Assembly: GCF_900115175.1 (NCBI RefSeq)
Contig: NZ_FOYV01000001.1
Span: 1,922,001-1,986,000, forward strand
From: Marinobacter gudaonensis
GTDB taxonomy: Bacteria; Pseudomonadota; Gammaproteobacteria; Pseudomonadales; Oleiphilaceae
Direction of reading: 5' to 3'
Length of the DNA: 64,000 nucleotides
Shown here: in pieces, positions 1-8,267 of the stretch
Position numbering within the stretch: the stretch's first letter is position 1
Layout of the letters: each line of letters starts with the position of its first letter
Program-made: the position numbers and the translations under genes
The notes under the pieces: model-generated
The model's database searches: none
What the model was told of the DNA's origin: nothing
The model's input: only the letters and a program-made list of their open reading frames with translations

Positions 1-214
1 CTGTGCCATCGCCGATTACTGCCGCGCCCACGGTGCCCGCGAAGTCCTGACGGCTGTGCTGGTGGACAAGCAGCACGACCGCAAGGCCCGGCCCAATCTG
101 AAGGCAGACTTCACCGGTTTGGAGGTGGAAGACCGTTTCCTGTTCGGCTTCGGCATGGACTACAAGGGTTACTGGCGCAACGCTCCCGGCATCTATGCGG
201 TCAAGGGACTCTGA
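1..214 (+). CDS. hpt: Hypoxanthine-guanine phosphoribosyltransferase, C-terminal part
   Basis: Only the last 70 or so residues are present; the gene begins before the window. The frame starting at base 2 ends in a TGA at 212-214. The tail carries the family's final strands: VLVDKQHDRK, then VEDRFLFGFGMDYKGYWRN, close to the FxxGxGxDxxxxxRNxPxI block that closes purine-salvage phosphoribosyltransferases. These enzymes join hypoxanthine or guanine to PRPP in the cytoplasm. The PRPP-binding loop lies outside the window, so substrate choice cannot be checked. The stop lies 20 bases inside the following ubiC reading frame. Confidence 0.8.
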   Translation, partial: CAIADYCRAHGAREVLTAVLVDKQHDRKARPNLKADFTGLEVEDRFLFGFGMDYKGYWRNAPGIYAVKGL

Positions 215-758
215 CATCAATCACCGCCCCAACATCCCGCCCACGGACTGGTATCGTTCGCTGACGGCCGCAGGCCTCCGGGAACCGGCCGTACACGGCC
301 CGGCCCGGCACTGGTTGCAGGTTGAAGGCTCGTTCACTCGGGCCCTCCAGAAACGGTGCTCGCGCTCGTTTCAAGTTGAGGTTCGCCAGGAAGGGTTTGC
401 CACGCCCACCCGAGAAGAGGCCCTTCGCCTCGCGATTCCGCACCGCCAGTATGCCTGGATCCGGGAAGTGAGCCTGTGCGGCGACGGCGAGCCCTGGGTA
501 CTGGCACGCACGGTGATCCCCCTGGACTGCCTGGAAGGTGAAGGCCGCCGACTCCTGCATCTGGGCAACCGGCCCCTCGGTGCCTACCTGTTCAGCAGCC
601 CACACTGGCAGCGAGGTCCCCTGGAAACCGGACTCTGCCAGCCGGAAAGCCCCGACCAGCCCCGACTCGCCCGCCGTTCCCTGTTCACCGGACACAACAG
701 CGCACTTCTGGTCGGCGAATACCTGTTGCCGGCCCTGCTTGGCACTGCAGCGCTTTAA
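195..758 (+). CDS. ubiC: Chorismate pyruvate-lyase UbiC
   Basis: Converts chorismate to 4-hydroxybenzoate and pyruvate, the entry step of ubiquinone synthesis, in the cytoplasm. The 187-residue length is normal for bacterial UbiC. Family features are visible: QVEVRQEG in the first half, the [20 protein letters not shown] strand with its conserved Arg, the [13 protein letters not shown] segment, and the C-terminal [20 protein letters not shown]. The ATG at 195 is the only nearby ATG in frame and overlaps the end of the phosphoribosyltransferase gene, so translational coupling is likely. ubiA follows after 70 bases, as expected for a shared operon. Confidence 0.93.
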   Translation: MRSRDSDINHRPNIPPTDWYRSLTAAGLREPAVHGPARHWLQVEGSFTRALQKRCSRSFQVEVRQEGFATPTREEALRLAIPHRQYAWIREVSLCGDGEPWVLARTVIPLDCLEGEGRRLLHLGNRPLGAYLFSSPHWQRGPLETGLCQPESPDQPRLARRSLFTGHNSALLVGEYLLPALLGTAAL

Positions 759-828
759 CCGGCCCCTGGCCACTGGCTATAATCCCCGCACCGACTCCAT
801 TTGCCGACCACCAGACAGGACCCGTGCC

Positions 829-1716
829 ATGTTGCCCGATGCTGTGCCAGAACCTCTCCAGCGCCGGCTGGCCGACTATGCCAGCCTGCTGCGGATTGAC
901 CGACCGATCGGAACCCTGCTGCTGCTCTGGCCCACCTACTGGGCGCTCTGGCTGGCCGGTGACGGCAGCCCTGGCCCGGGAAATCTGCTGGTATTCACGC
1001 TCGGGGTGTTCTTTATGCGGGCCGCCGGGTGTGCCATCAACGATTTTGCCGACCGGGACTGGGACCGGCACGTCAAGCGCACCAAGGACCGCCCGCTGAC
1101 GGCCGGCCGGGTCAAACCCTGGGAAGCAGTGGCGCTGTTCGCCGGCCTTTGCCTGGTATCGTTCCTGATGGTGGTGCTGTTCACCAACCGGCTGACCCTG
1201 TATCTCTCCTTTGGCGGCGCGCTGCTGGCGTTCATCTACCCGTTCATGAAGCGCTACACCCACCTGCCACAGCTGTTCCTCGGGGCTGCCTTTTCCTGGG
1301 CCATTCCCATGGCCTGGGCTGCCGAGGCCGGGGAACTGAGCCAACTGACCTGGCTGCTGTTCACCGCCAACGTGCTGTGGACGGTGGCCTACGACACCCT
1401 GTACGCCATGGTTGATCGCGACGACGACCTGAAGGTGGGCATCAAGTCCACCGCTATCCTGTTCGGCGACGCCGACCGGGTAATCATCGGCGTTCTACAG
1501 ACCATGGTTGTTGTGATCCTGGTGATGGTGGGCCAGCAGGCCGAGCTCGGCAGTTTCTACTACCTGGGCGTGGTTGGCATGGCCAGCCTGTTCGTTTACC
1601 ACCAGTACCTGGCCCGGGAGCGCGAGCGTGAGGGCTGCTTCAAAGCGTTTCTCAATAACAATTGGGCCGGTTTCGCGGTTTTTGCAGGCCTCGTAATTGA
1701 CCTCATCATTGGCTGA
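829..1716 (+). CDS. ubiA: 4-hydroxybenzoate polyprenyltransferase UbiA
   Basis: Integral membrane enzyme that attaches the polyprenyl chain to 4-hydroxybenzoate made by UbiC. The 295 residues hold about eight hydrophobic segments and both Asp-rich Mg/prenyl-diphosphate motifs: NDFADRDWD at residues 71-79 and DRDDD at 196-200. The open frame extends upstream to 538 inside ubiC, but those residues are the ubiC sequence read out of frame. The ATG at 829 gives a protein starting [10 protein letters not shown], the normal UbiA length. A Pho box for the next operon begins only three bases after the stop codon. Confidence 0.95.
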   Translation: MLPDAVPEPLQRRLADYASLLRIDRPIGTLLLLWPTYWALWLAGDGSPGPGNLLVFTLGVFFMRAAGCAINDFADRDWDRHVKRTKDRPLTAGRVKPWEAVALFAGLCLVSFLMVVLFTNRLTLYLSFGGALLAFIYPFMKRYTHLPQLFLGAAFSWAIPMAWAAEAGELSQLTWLLFTANVLWTVAYDTLYAMVDRDDDLKVGIKSTAILFGDADRVIIGVLQTMVVVILVMVGQQAELGSFYYLGVVGMASLFVYHQYLAREREREGCFKAFLNNNWAGFAVFAGLVIDLIIG

Positions 1717-1718
1717 AC

Positions 1719-1752
1719 CTGTCATATACTTGTAACACTTGAGCGCTGTAAT
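1719..1752 (+). promoter_or_regulatory. Pho box and -10 element of the phoB promoter
   Basis: CTGTCATATACTTGTAAC at 1719-1736 is two 7-bp PhoB half-sites (CTGTCAT and TTGTAAC) separated by 4 bp, very close to the enterobacterial consensus. TGTAAT at 1747-1752 lies 10 bp downstream, the usual place for the -10 of a PhoB-activated promoter in which the box replaces the -35. Transcription should therefore start near 1759, which is the first few bases of the inverted-repeat element. This implies autoregulation of phoBR. Seen directly: box and spacing. Inferred: start site. Confidence 0.85.
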
Positions 1753-1756
1753 GGGT

Positions 1757-2020
1757 GTGTCCCGCCTGGCTATTTTCTTAAGCTACTGAGCTCCTGAAAA
1801 ACCGAAGAGCTAGGCGTGCTGATGAAGATTTGGTGGTTCCAAATCAAAGCAGCGCAACGACGCTATTCGGTTTTTCAGAAGCTCCCGAGGGGCTTGCCTC
1901 TGAGGGCTCTGAGACCGCGTTACCAGTCTTTGATGTGGAGCCACCACACCTGCAGACTGGTGCCTGGCTCAGAGCCCTCAGAGGCAAGCAGTAGCTTAAG
2001 AAAATAGCCAGGCGGGACAC
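1757..2020 (+). repeat. 264-bp nested inverted repeat forming the phoB leader
   Basis: Outer arms 1757-1788 and 1989-2020 are perfect 32-bp reverse complements. Inside lie two further hairpins. Branch one pairs 1789-1806 with 1866-1883 (18 bp, one mismatch). Branch two pairs 1893-1913 with 1968-1988 (21 bp, perfect) and is directly contiguous with the outer arm at 1988/1989. Smaller internal stems continue in both loops, for example ACCAGTCT with AGACTGGT in branch two. Folded, this is a three-way junction covering almost the whole phoB leader. Two short open frames here (about 63 and 66 codons) follow the palindrome and look non-coding. It could be a MITE-like mobile remnant, a hairpin inserted into a longer inverted repeat, or a regulatory leader. 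Confidence 0.9.
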
Positions 2021-2056
2021 CGGCAACAAACCAAGGTCTGACACAGGTTAACGCCC

Positions 2057-2749
2057 ATGAACGGAAAAACCGTCCTGATCGTCGATGACGAGGCGCCGAT
2101 CCGCGAGATGATCGCCGTGGCCCTCGAAATGGCGGATTATGACTATCTGGAGGCAGCGGATGCCCGGGAAGCCCATGCCCTGATTGTCGACAAGAACCCG
2201 GATCTGGTGCTTCTGGACTGGATGCTGCCCGGCACCAGCGGCGTGGAACTGGCCCGACGCCTGAAAAAAGAGGAAGCCACTGCCGATATCCCCATCATCA
2301 TGCTCACCGCCAAGGTGGAGGAAGACAACAAGATCCAGGGCCTGGAGGTGGGCGCCGATGACTACATCACCAAGCCGTTCAGCCCCCGGGAACTGGTGGC
2401 CCGGCTGAAAGCGGTCCTGCGCCGCGCCACTCCGCCGGGGGTCGACACCCCGATCGAGGTGGAGGGCCTGACCCTGGATCCGGTTGGCCATCGGGTTACC
2501 ACGCGGGACGGCGCGCTCACCATGGGCCCCACGGAATACCGCCTGCTGCAATTCTTCATGACACACCAGGAACGGGTATATACTCGGTCCCAATTGCTGG
2601 ATCAGGTCTGGGGCGGAAACGTCTATGTTGAGGAGCGGACCGTGGACGTCCATATCCGACGGCTGCGCAAGGCCCTGGGCGACGAATACGACCACCTGAT
2701 CCAGACCGTTCGGGGAACCGGCTACCGGTTCTCGACCAAAGCCGCGTAA
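2057..2749 (+). CDS. phoB: Phosphate regulon response regulator PhoB
   Basis: OmpR-type response regulator that, when phosphorylated by PhoR, binds Pho boxes and recruits RNA polymerase. Its 230 residues match the family. The receiver domain (about 1-120) shows the acidic pair DDE at 10-12, the phosphoacceptor D54 in LLDWMLPGTSG, and the switch Thr and Lys in IMLTAK and DYITKPFSP. The winged-helix domain (about 130-228) ends RTVDVHIRRLRKAL and the usual VRGTGYRF. The ribosome-binding site is weak (AGG about 10 bases before the ATG) and lies just after the large leader repeat, so leader structure could affect translation. phoR follows after 57 bases. Confidence 0.96.
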   Translation: MNGKTVLIVDDEAPIREMIAVALEMADYDYLEAADAREAHALIVDKNPDLVLLDWMLPGTSGVELARRLKKEEATADIPIIMLTAKVEEDNKIQGLEVGADDYITKPFSPRELVARLKAVLRRATPPGVDTPIEVEGLTLDPVGHRVTTRDGALTMGPTEYRLLQFFMTHQERVYTRSQLLDQVWGGNVYVEERTVDVHIRRLRKALGDEYDHLIQTVRGTGYRFSTKAA

Positions 2750-2806
2750 GCAACTCCGGCCAGCTGGGCAGCGATCAGCCCCGGAATCGACACAAGGCAG
2801 TAGTGG

Positions 2807-4126
2807 ATGCAGCACAACTGGTCACGGTACCTGCGCCTTATCATCGGTGGCCTGCTCGGCTCTTTGCTGGTAGGGCTTTTCTTCGGTGAGCCTCTCTATG
2901 GTCTCACCTTCGGGCTCATCGTCTACCTGTGGTGGACCCTGCGCCAGGCCCGGCGTCTTTACCAGTGGCTGGGCAACCCCAGCGCCACCGATGAAGCCCC
3001 TCAGAGTGTCGGCCTGTGGGGCGATATCTTCGACAACCTCCACAAGCTGCACCAGAGCCACCTGCGCACCCAGGATCGCCTGCGGGCCCAGATCAACCGG
3101 GTCCAGGAGTCCACCAACGCCATGCGCGATGGCGTGATCATGACCGACTCCCGAGGCGCCATGGAGTGGTGGAACGGCTCCGCGGAATACCTGCTGGGCT
3201 TCCGACGCAGGACCGACCGCGGTCAGTACATACACAACCTGATCCGCACGCCGGCGTTCAAGACCTACTTCGATTCCCGGGACTACCGGGAGCCACTGGA
3301 GATCCACTCCCCGGCCAAGCCCCATATCCACCTGCAGATCCAGATCAGCCTGTTCGGCGATGACGACCGCTTGATTGTGGCCAAGGACGTAACCCGCCTG
3401 TACCAGCTGGAACAGATGCGGCGCGATTTTGTAGGCAATGTCTCCCATGAGATGCGAACGCCGCTCACGGTGATCAGCGGCTATCTGGAAACCCTGGTGG
3501 ACAGCGCCGACGAACTCCCGCCCAAGTGGCGGCGGGCCATTCATACCATGGCCGCACAATCGTCACGAATGGAAGCCCTGATTACGGACCTTATCCTGCT
3601 GTCGAAGATTGAAACCGGCGAGCAGACGGTGAACGACACGCTCACCGATGTCGAGCAGCTACTGACCCAGATTGGCCACGATGCCCGGGCCCTGAGTGGC
3701 GACAGGAAACATGACATTTCCGTGGATATCGGCGACCGGCGTCTGCTCAAGGGAGACGAGAGCCAGCTGCGCAGCGCCTTCTCCAACCTGATCTTCAACG
3801 CGGTGAAATACACGCCGGCGGGAGGCCAGATCATCGTGCGCTGGAGTACCAACCGCGACGGCGCTCATCTGTCAGTGAAGGACACCGGCATCGGCATAGA
3901 CCCGGTGCACATTCCCAGGCTGACCGAGCGTTTTTACCGGGCCGACCCAAGCCGGCACAAGGACACCGGCGGCACCGGCCTGGGTCTGGCGATTGTCAAG
4001 CACGTGCTGCTGAACCACGATGGCAATCTGGAAATCCGCAGCCGTATTGGCGAGGGCAGCGAGTTTATCTGTCACTTTCCACGGGAACGGCTGGTGGAAC
4101 GACTACCGGAGCAGGTAGACCATTAA
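2807..4126 (+). CDS. phoR: Phosphate regulon sensor kinase PhoR
   Basis: Inner-membrane histidine kinase that phosphorylates PhoB when phosphate is scarce, signalling through PstSCAB-PhoU. It has 439 residues. Two hydrophobic segments at about 9-25 and 30-46 form a hairpin with almost no periplasmic loop, typical of PhoR. A PAS domain follows (about 95-200, around MRDGVIMTDSRGAMEWWN). The HisKA box NVSHEMRTP has its phosphoacceptor at H214. The ATPase domain shows NLIFNAVKYTP, DTGIGI and GGTGLGLAIVKH. Its stop codon shares the palindrome TTAA with the stop of the convergent response-regulator gene. Confidence 0.95.
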   Translation: MQHNWSRYLRLIIGGLLGSLLVGLFFGEPLYGLTFGLIVYLWWTLRQARRLYQWLGNPSATDEAPQSVGLWGDIFDNLHKLHQSHLRTQDRLRAQINRVQESTNAMRDGVIMTDSRGAMEWWNGSAEYLLGFRRRTDRGQYIHNLIRTPAFKTYFDSRDYREPLEIHSPAKPHIHLQIQISLFGDDDRLIVAKDVTRLYQLEQMRRDFVGNVSHEMRTPLTVISGYLETLVDSADELPPKWRRAIHTMAAQSSRMEALITDLILLSKIETGEQTVNDTLTDVEQLLTQIGHDARALSGDRKHDISVDIGDRRLLKGDESQLRSAFSNLIFNAVKYTPAGGQIIVRWSTNRDGAHLSVKDTGIGIDPVHIPRLTERFYRADPSRHKDTGGTGLGLAIVKHVLLNHDGNLEIRSRIGEGSEFICHFPRERLVERLPEQVDH

Positions 4127-4998
4127 CGTCCGGACCGGAAGCGGGCTATAAACCGGGAAAGATCCTCCAGTTTCTTGGGATCCTCGTCCACAAAGCGGAT
4201 GGTGACACTGACAAAATCCGTATCCTGGCGTTTGTCCACCGCCTGGAGCTGATGCACGTAGCCGTTGAGCCGTGCCATCTGGTTTTCCCCGATCTCGATG
4301 TCCACCACCGCCTGGTCCAGGATTCCGGGAAACATCTGGTCCCGTTTGGCGATCACCCGTACCTCGGTCAGGTTGATATCCTTGACCACGGACTTGAGGG
4401 TGCTCTCGGCAAACCGCACCGAGGCCAGACTCATGCTGCCCCGGGGGGCGGCCGCGCGGTTGCCGCCGGTCGATGACGATGAGGGGGCTTTTGGCGAATC
4501 GGCCCGCTCCGGCACTTCCGCGGCCGGTTCCGGCTTGCGTGTCAGCAGCGAGGCCGACTCCATGAAGGCGTCCGCAGGGCTCGCCATGGACTTGCCACTG
4601 CGGTCCATGGCGTCTTTCAGGCTGCGCCCCATGACCTTGATGATCTTCTTGCTCAGGCCGTCCGGGCTGAATGGCTTGCCGAGGTATTCCGAAACGCCTT
4701 CCTTGACGGCTTCAATCACATGATCCTTGTCGCCCCGACTGGTGATCATGATGAACGGCACCTTTTGATACTGCGGCTGCTGGCGCATCCACTGGAGCAG
4801 TTCGAGACCGGACATTTCCGGCATTTCCCAGTCACACAGCACCAGATCAAAGGCGGTGCGCGACATCAGTGACTGGGCCCGGCGCCCGTTCTGGGCATCG
4901 GTGGTTTCAATCACCGGGAAGCGCTGACGCACCGTTCGCTTGACCAGATCCCGCACAAAGCTGGCATCGTCAACCACCAGCGCTTTCAGCATTGCCAT
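4123..4998 (-). CDS. Response regulator with PilZ-like C-terminal domain
   Basis: The 291 residues form a CheY-like receiver (about 4-125) with acidic pair DD at 10-11, phosphoacceptor D56 in LCDWEMPEMSG and the switch Lys in YLGKPFSP. A low-complexity linker rich in Pro, Ser and Ala follows (about 150-190). The C-terminal domain of about 95 residues (STLKSVVKDINL to FIARFRSGR) resembles a PilZ fold by its closing pattern, but I see no RxxxR c-di-GMP motif, so ligand binding is doubtful. The frame is open upstream to 5256, but the ATG at 4998 starts a canonical receiver. No partner kinase is adjacent. It converges on phoR with a shared stop palindrome. Role unknown; chemotaxis or motility control is a guess. 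Confidence 0.8.
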   Translation of the reverse strand: MAMLKALVVDDASFVRDLVKRTVRQRFPVIETTDAQNGRRAQSLMSRTAFDLVLCDWEMPEMSGLELLQWMRQQPQYQKVPFIMITSRGDKDHVIEAVKEGVSEYLGKPFSPDGLSKKIIKVMGRSLKDAMDRSGKSMASPADAFMESASLLTRKPEPAAEVPERADSPKAPSSSSTGGNRAAAPRGSMSLASVRFAESTLKSVVKDINLTEVRVIAKRDQMFPGILDQAVVDIEIGENQMARLNGYVHQLQAVDKRQDTDFVSVTIRFVDEDPKKLEDLSRFIARFRSGR

Positions 4999-5224
4999 AA
5001 ATCCGACCTTCCACTCAGCCTTCCGAGATTCAACGACAACTATAGAACAAAGCCGGTTTCCGGAAACCTCCCGGCTACAAAAAGACCACAAAGCCGCTTC
5101 CGGGAACCGCAGCGTTAAAGAATTGTCACTCCCACTGGCCCGAAGCGGTGTTTCCCCCGGGGAAAAACGCGCTACCATGGAGCCTGGAGTTTTGACTACA
5201 CCACTGCCCTGATCGAGGTACTGT

Positions 5225-6475
5225 GTGCTGACCACACCTGCAAGGATTCTGCGCATCCGTGGCGCTTATCGCGGCCTTCTGATTTCCGGTTTTCTGTCTC
5301 TGCTGTCCCTGCCGGCTCTGGCCCGGGAAAACCCGACACCAGCGCCCGACGGCTTTGCCGAATGTAAAGCACGGCTTGAAGAACAGGCGGTTGCCGCCGG
5401 TGTCAGCCGAGAAACCGCCAGCACTGTGATGGCAAGCGCCGAACACCTCGAGCGAGTGATCGAGCTGGATCGTCGACAGCCGGAGTTCACCACCACCTTT
5501 GCCGACTACCTGAACCGACGGGTGAACGAGGCCCGCGTCACCAGAGGGCGGGAGTTACTGCAGGAACACCAGGAGCTGCTGGACCGGGTGACCCGGGAAA
5601 CGGGCGTGCCTGCGCCCTACCTGGTGTCGTTCTGGGGGCTGGAAACCAACTTCGGCAGCTATTTCGGCAAAATGCCGGTGCCCAGCTCGCTGACCACCCT
5701 CGCCTGCGACCCACGACGCAGCAATTTCTTCACCCAGCAGTTGATTGCCGCCCTGCGTATCATCGACGAGGGCGCCATACCGGCGGACAAAATGGAAGGC
5801 TCCTGGGCCGGCGCAATGGGCCACGTGCAGTTCATGCCCACGGTATTCCTGCAGCACGCAGTAGACGCCGATGGCGACGGCAGACGGGACCTCTGGAACA
5901 GCCTGCCCGACGCCATGATGTCCGCGGGTCGTTTTCTTGAGTCCATGAACTGGGACGGCGATTACCGCTGGGGCCGAGAGGTGCTGCTGCCGAAGAACTT
6001 CAATTACGCCCTGGCGGACGGTCGTCGCCTGCCGCTGGCGCAGTGGCGGGAAGTGGGCATTACCGACGCCTTTGGCCGCGCGCTGCCGCAGGAACCCATT
6101 GAGGCGTCCCTGGTGGTGCCGGCGGGCCACGAAGGCCCGGCGTTCCTGGCCTACCATAACTTCCGGGTGATCATGGGCTGGAACCGGTCGGAGTTCTATG
6201 CCATCGCCGTCGGGCACCTGGCCGACCGCATCGCCGGCGCCGGCAAGCTCCAGAACCCTCCACCGGAGGATGCGCCGGCATTGTCCCGTGACAACATACT
6301 CCAGCTCCAGGAGGCGTTGCAGAAACGAGGCTTCGACGCTGGCGAACCGGACGGCATTATGGGGCCAGCTACCCGGGCTGCCATCCGCCAGTTCCAGTCC
6401 GCCAATGGGCTGGTAGCGGACGGCTATCCAGGCGAAACCGTACTCGCCGAACTGGGCGTGCATGCCGGCCAGTGA
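5225..6475 (+). CDS. Lytic murein transglycosylase (MltB family) with peptidoglycan-binding domain
   Basis: Cleaves the MurNAc-GlcNAc bond of peptidoglycan with anhydro-ring formation, in the periplasm. The 416-residue product begins with a basic stretch and a hydrophobic signal segment ending near SLPALA (residue 33). The transglycosylase domain carries catalytic Glu140 in SFWGLETNFGSYFG, then GSWAGAMGHVQFMP and DAMMSAGRFL. Residues about 355-412 are a PG_binding_1 module (LQEALQKRGFDAGEPDGIMGP, ATRAAIRQFQ). The start is a GTG; no in-frame ATG precedes the signal. No clear lipobox is seen, so a soluble periplasmic form is likely. The 226-bp gap to the divergent gene at 4998 holds no other feature I recognise. 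Confidence 0.88.
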   Translation: MLTTPARILRIRGAYRGLLISGFLSLLSLPALARENPTPAPDGFAECKARLEEQAVAAGVSRETASTVMASAEHLERVIELDRRQPEFTTTFADYLNRRVNEARVTRGRELLQEHQELLDRVTRETGVPAPYLVSFWGLETNFGSYFGKMPVPSSLTTLACDPRRSNFFTQQLIAALRIIDEGAIPADKMEGSWAGAMGHVQFMPTVFLQHAVDADGDGRRDLWNSLPDAMMSAGRFLESMNWDGDYRWGREVLLPKNFNYALADGRRLPLAQWREVGITDAFGRALPQEPIEASLVVPAGHEGPAFLAYHNFRVIMGWNRSEFYAIAVGHLADRIAGAGKLQNPPPEDAPALSRDNILQLQEALQKRGFDAGEPDGIMGPATRAAIRQFQSANGLVADGYPGETVLAELGVHAGQ

Positions 6476-6538
6476 TCCGATCGCGCAAGGGCAACCTACG
6501 ACTCCAGGCGACTTGGTGTAAGGCGGGAACCAACCACT

Positions 6539-7567
6539 ATGGATTCAGTTACCCAGGCAGCCCTTGGCGCCTCCCTGGCCGGTGCGGTTGCCGGCAAGAC
6601 CCTGGGCCGGTCAGTGCTGCTGACCGGTGCCGTGCTGGGCACCCTGCCCGATCTGGACGTGGTCATCGACTACGGCAACGCGGTGGCCAATTTTACCCAG
6701 CATCGGGGCTTCAGCCACTCGCTGTTCATACTGGCACCCCTGGCCGTCCTGCTGGCCTGGCTGCTCTGGCGCTGGAAACCGCAGTTGAGCTTCAGGCGTT
6801 GGCTGGCACTGACCGGCCTGATCCTGATCACCCATCCGCTGCTGGACTCGCTGACCACCTACGGCACCCAGCTGTTCTGGCCGTTCGGCCGGCCCATTGC
6901 GGTCAGCAGCATCTTTATTATTGATCCGCTCTACACGCTGCCGCTACTGGCAGGGTGCATCGCCTTCCTGGCACGACCACCGGCAAAAACCGCACTGGTC
7001 ACAGGCCTGGCGCTGTCGACCCTGTACCTGGGCTGGAGCCTGGCGGCACAACAGGTCATTAGCCAGCGGGTGCAGCCGGCCCTGGCCGAGGCCGGCATGA
7101 AGGCGCCTGCCCTGCTGGTTCAACCGATGCCGTTCACCACGCTGCTGTGGCGCGCCACCGCGATTGAAGGAGACCAGCGCATAGAGATCGTCACCGGATT
7201 CCTGGACGGCAGTGGTCCTCTGAACCTTGAGCGGTTCCCGCGCCGGCTGGAGCTGGCGGAATCGGTGGCGCACCTGCCCCAGGCCCAGCGCCTGGAATGG
7301 TTCACCCGGGGGTTTCTTGCCTACCGTCAATCGGACAACCAGATCCTGGCCACCGACATCCGGCTGGGCCTGCCCGGGGCGCATCCATTTACCTTTATCC
7401 TGGCCCGGAAGCAGCAGGGCCAGATAGAACCGGTGGCAAGCACCCGCATGCCCAGACCACCGATGAACACCGATGCGCTGGCCCTGCTGTGGGCACGAAC
7501 CACGGGCGAGACGCCCGTGCTCTGCCTGGCAAGCCTGAGCGCGCCGGCGCCCGGAACACAGTGTTAA
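6539..7567 (+). CDS. YdjM-like membrane-bound metal-dependent hydrolase family protein
   Basis: The 342 residues begin MDSVTQAALGASLAGAV, the typical opening of the DUF457/YdjM family. Conserved polar residues fit a metal site: LPDLDVVIDY, HRGFSHSLF and HPLLDSLTTYG. Several hydrophobic segments in the first 190 residues point to the inner membrane, followed by a longer soluble C-terminal part. Catalytic activity of this family is largely inferred from its conserved Asp and His residues. The stop codon overlaps the start of the next gene in TAATG, so the pair is probably cotranslated. No LexA site was seen upstream, unlike E. coli ydjM. Confidence 0.8.
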   Translation: MDSVTQAALGASLAGAVAGKTLGRSVLLTGAVLGTLPDLDVVIDYGNAVANFTQHRGFSHSLFILAPLAVLLAWLLWRWKPQLSFRRWLALTGLILITHPLLDSLTTYGTQLFWPFGRPIAVSSIFIIDPLYTLPLLAGCIAFLARPPAKTALVTGLALSTLYLGWSLAAQQVISQRVQPALAEAGMKAPALLVQPMPFTTLLWRATAIEGDQRIEIVTGFLDGSGPLNLERFPRRLELAESVAHLPQAQRLEWFTRGFLAYRQSDNQILATDIRLGLPGAHPFTFILARKQQGQIEPVASTRMPRPPMNTDALALLWARTTGETPVLCLASLSAPAPGTQC

Positions 7568-8265
7568 TGGCCATGCGACTGGATCAGTTCGTCGCCCAGA
7601 GCGCCGGGCTCTCCCGCAAGGACGCCAAGCGGGCAATCGGCCAGGGGCGGGTAACAGTGGACGGCAAAAGCGGTGTCTCGGCCAACCAGAAACTGTCCCC
7701 TCAGGCCCGGATCGCCCTCGAGGGCCGGGTGTTGCAACTACCCGGTGAACGCTACCTGATGATGTACAAGCCCGCCGGCGTGGTCAGCGCCACCACCGAC
7801 AGTGACCACCCTACGGCTCTGGATCTGTTGCCATCGGATCTGGCGCGAGATCTGCACATAGCCGGACGCCTGGATGCCGATACGACCGGGTTGCTGTTGC
7901 TGACCACCGATGGTCAGTGGTCCCACAGGGTGACCTCCCCTCGCACGGAGTGTCCCAAAACCTATCAGGTCACGCTGGATGCACCGCTTACCGACGAGGC
8001 GGTTCGGCAACTGGAGTCAGGTGTCCACCTGAGGGACGATCCGAAACCGACCCGGCCGGCCCGGGTGCGGGTCACCGGGGATACGATGATCGAGCTGACC
8101 ATTTCCGAGGGTCGATACCATCAGGTCAAACGCATGATCGCTGCCGTGGGCCATCATGTGGAGGCCTTGCACCGGATGCAGATTGGCCCGGTACGGCTGG
8201 ATCCGGCGCTCAAGCCCGGCGATTTCCGGCCACTGACCGACGAGGAGAAGGCGAGCCTGGGCTGA
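7567..8265 (+). CDS. rsuA: RsuA-family 16S rRNA pseudouridine synthase
   Basis: Isomerises a uridine in small-subunit rRNA (U516 in E. coli RsuA). The 232-residue protein has an N-terminal S4 RNA-binding domain (RLDQFVAQSAGLSRKDAKRA to VTVDGK) and the catalytic domain with GRLDADTTGLLLLTTDG, where D103 is the expected nucleophile, and the KTYQVTL and EGRYHQVKRM motifs. The open frame reaches back to 7297, but that region is the previous gene in another frame. The ATG at 7567 overlaps the preceding stop by one base; an ATG two codons later is also possible. RsuA rather than RluE/F is inferred from length and the S4 domain. Confidence 0.85.
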   Translation: MAMRLDQFVAQSAGLSRKDAKRAIGQGRVTVDGKSGVSANQKLSPQARIALEGRVLQLPGERYLMMYKPAGVVSATTDSDHPTALDLLPSDLARDLHIAGRLDADTTGLLLLTTDGQWSHRVTSPRTECPKTYQVTLDAPLTDEAVRQLESGVHLRDDPKPTRPARVRVTGDTMIELTISEGRYHQVKRMIAAVGHHVEALHRMQIGPVRLDPALKPGDFRPLTDEEKASLG

Positions 8266-8267
8266 GC

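Noticed and set aside
538..828. N-terminal extension of ubiA into ubiC
   Set aside because: The 97 extra residues are ubiC read in another frame; the ATG at 829 gives a normal UbiA start.
1757..2020. Insertion sequence or transposon with terminal inverted repeats
   Set aside because: No transposase frame lies inside and no target-site duplication is visible at the ends; a MITE-like origin remains possible and is noted in the finding.
1816..2044. Two small open frames (63 and 66 codons) in the phoB leader
   Set aside because: They lie wholly within the inverted repeat, on opposite strands, and reflect its symmetry; the peptides resemble no family and lack ribosome-binding sites.
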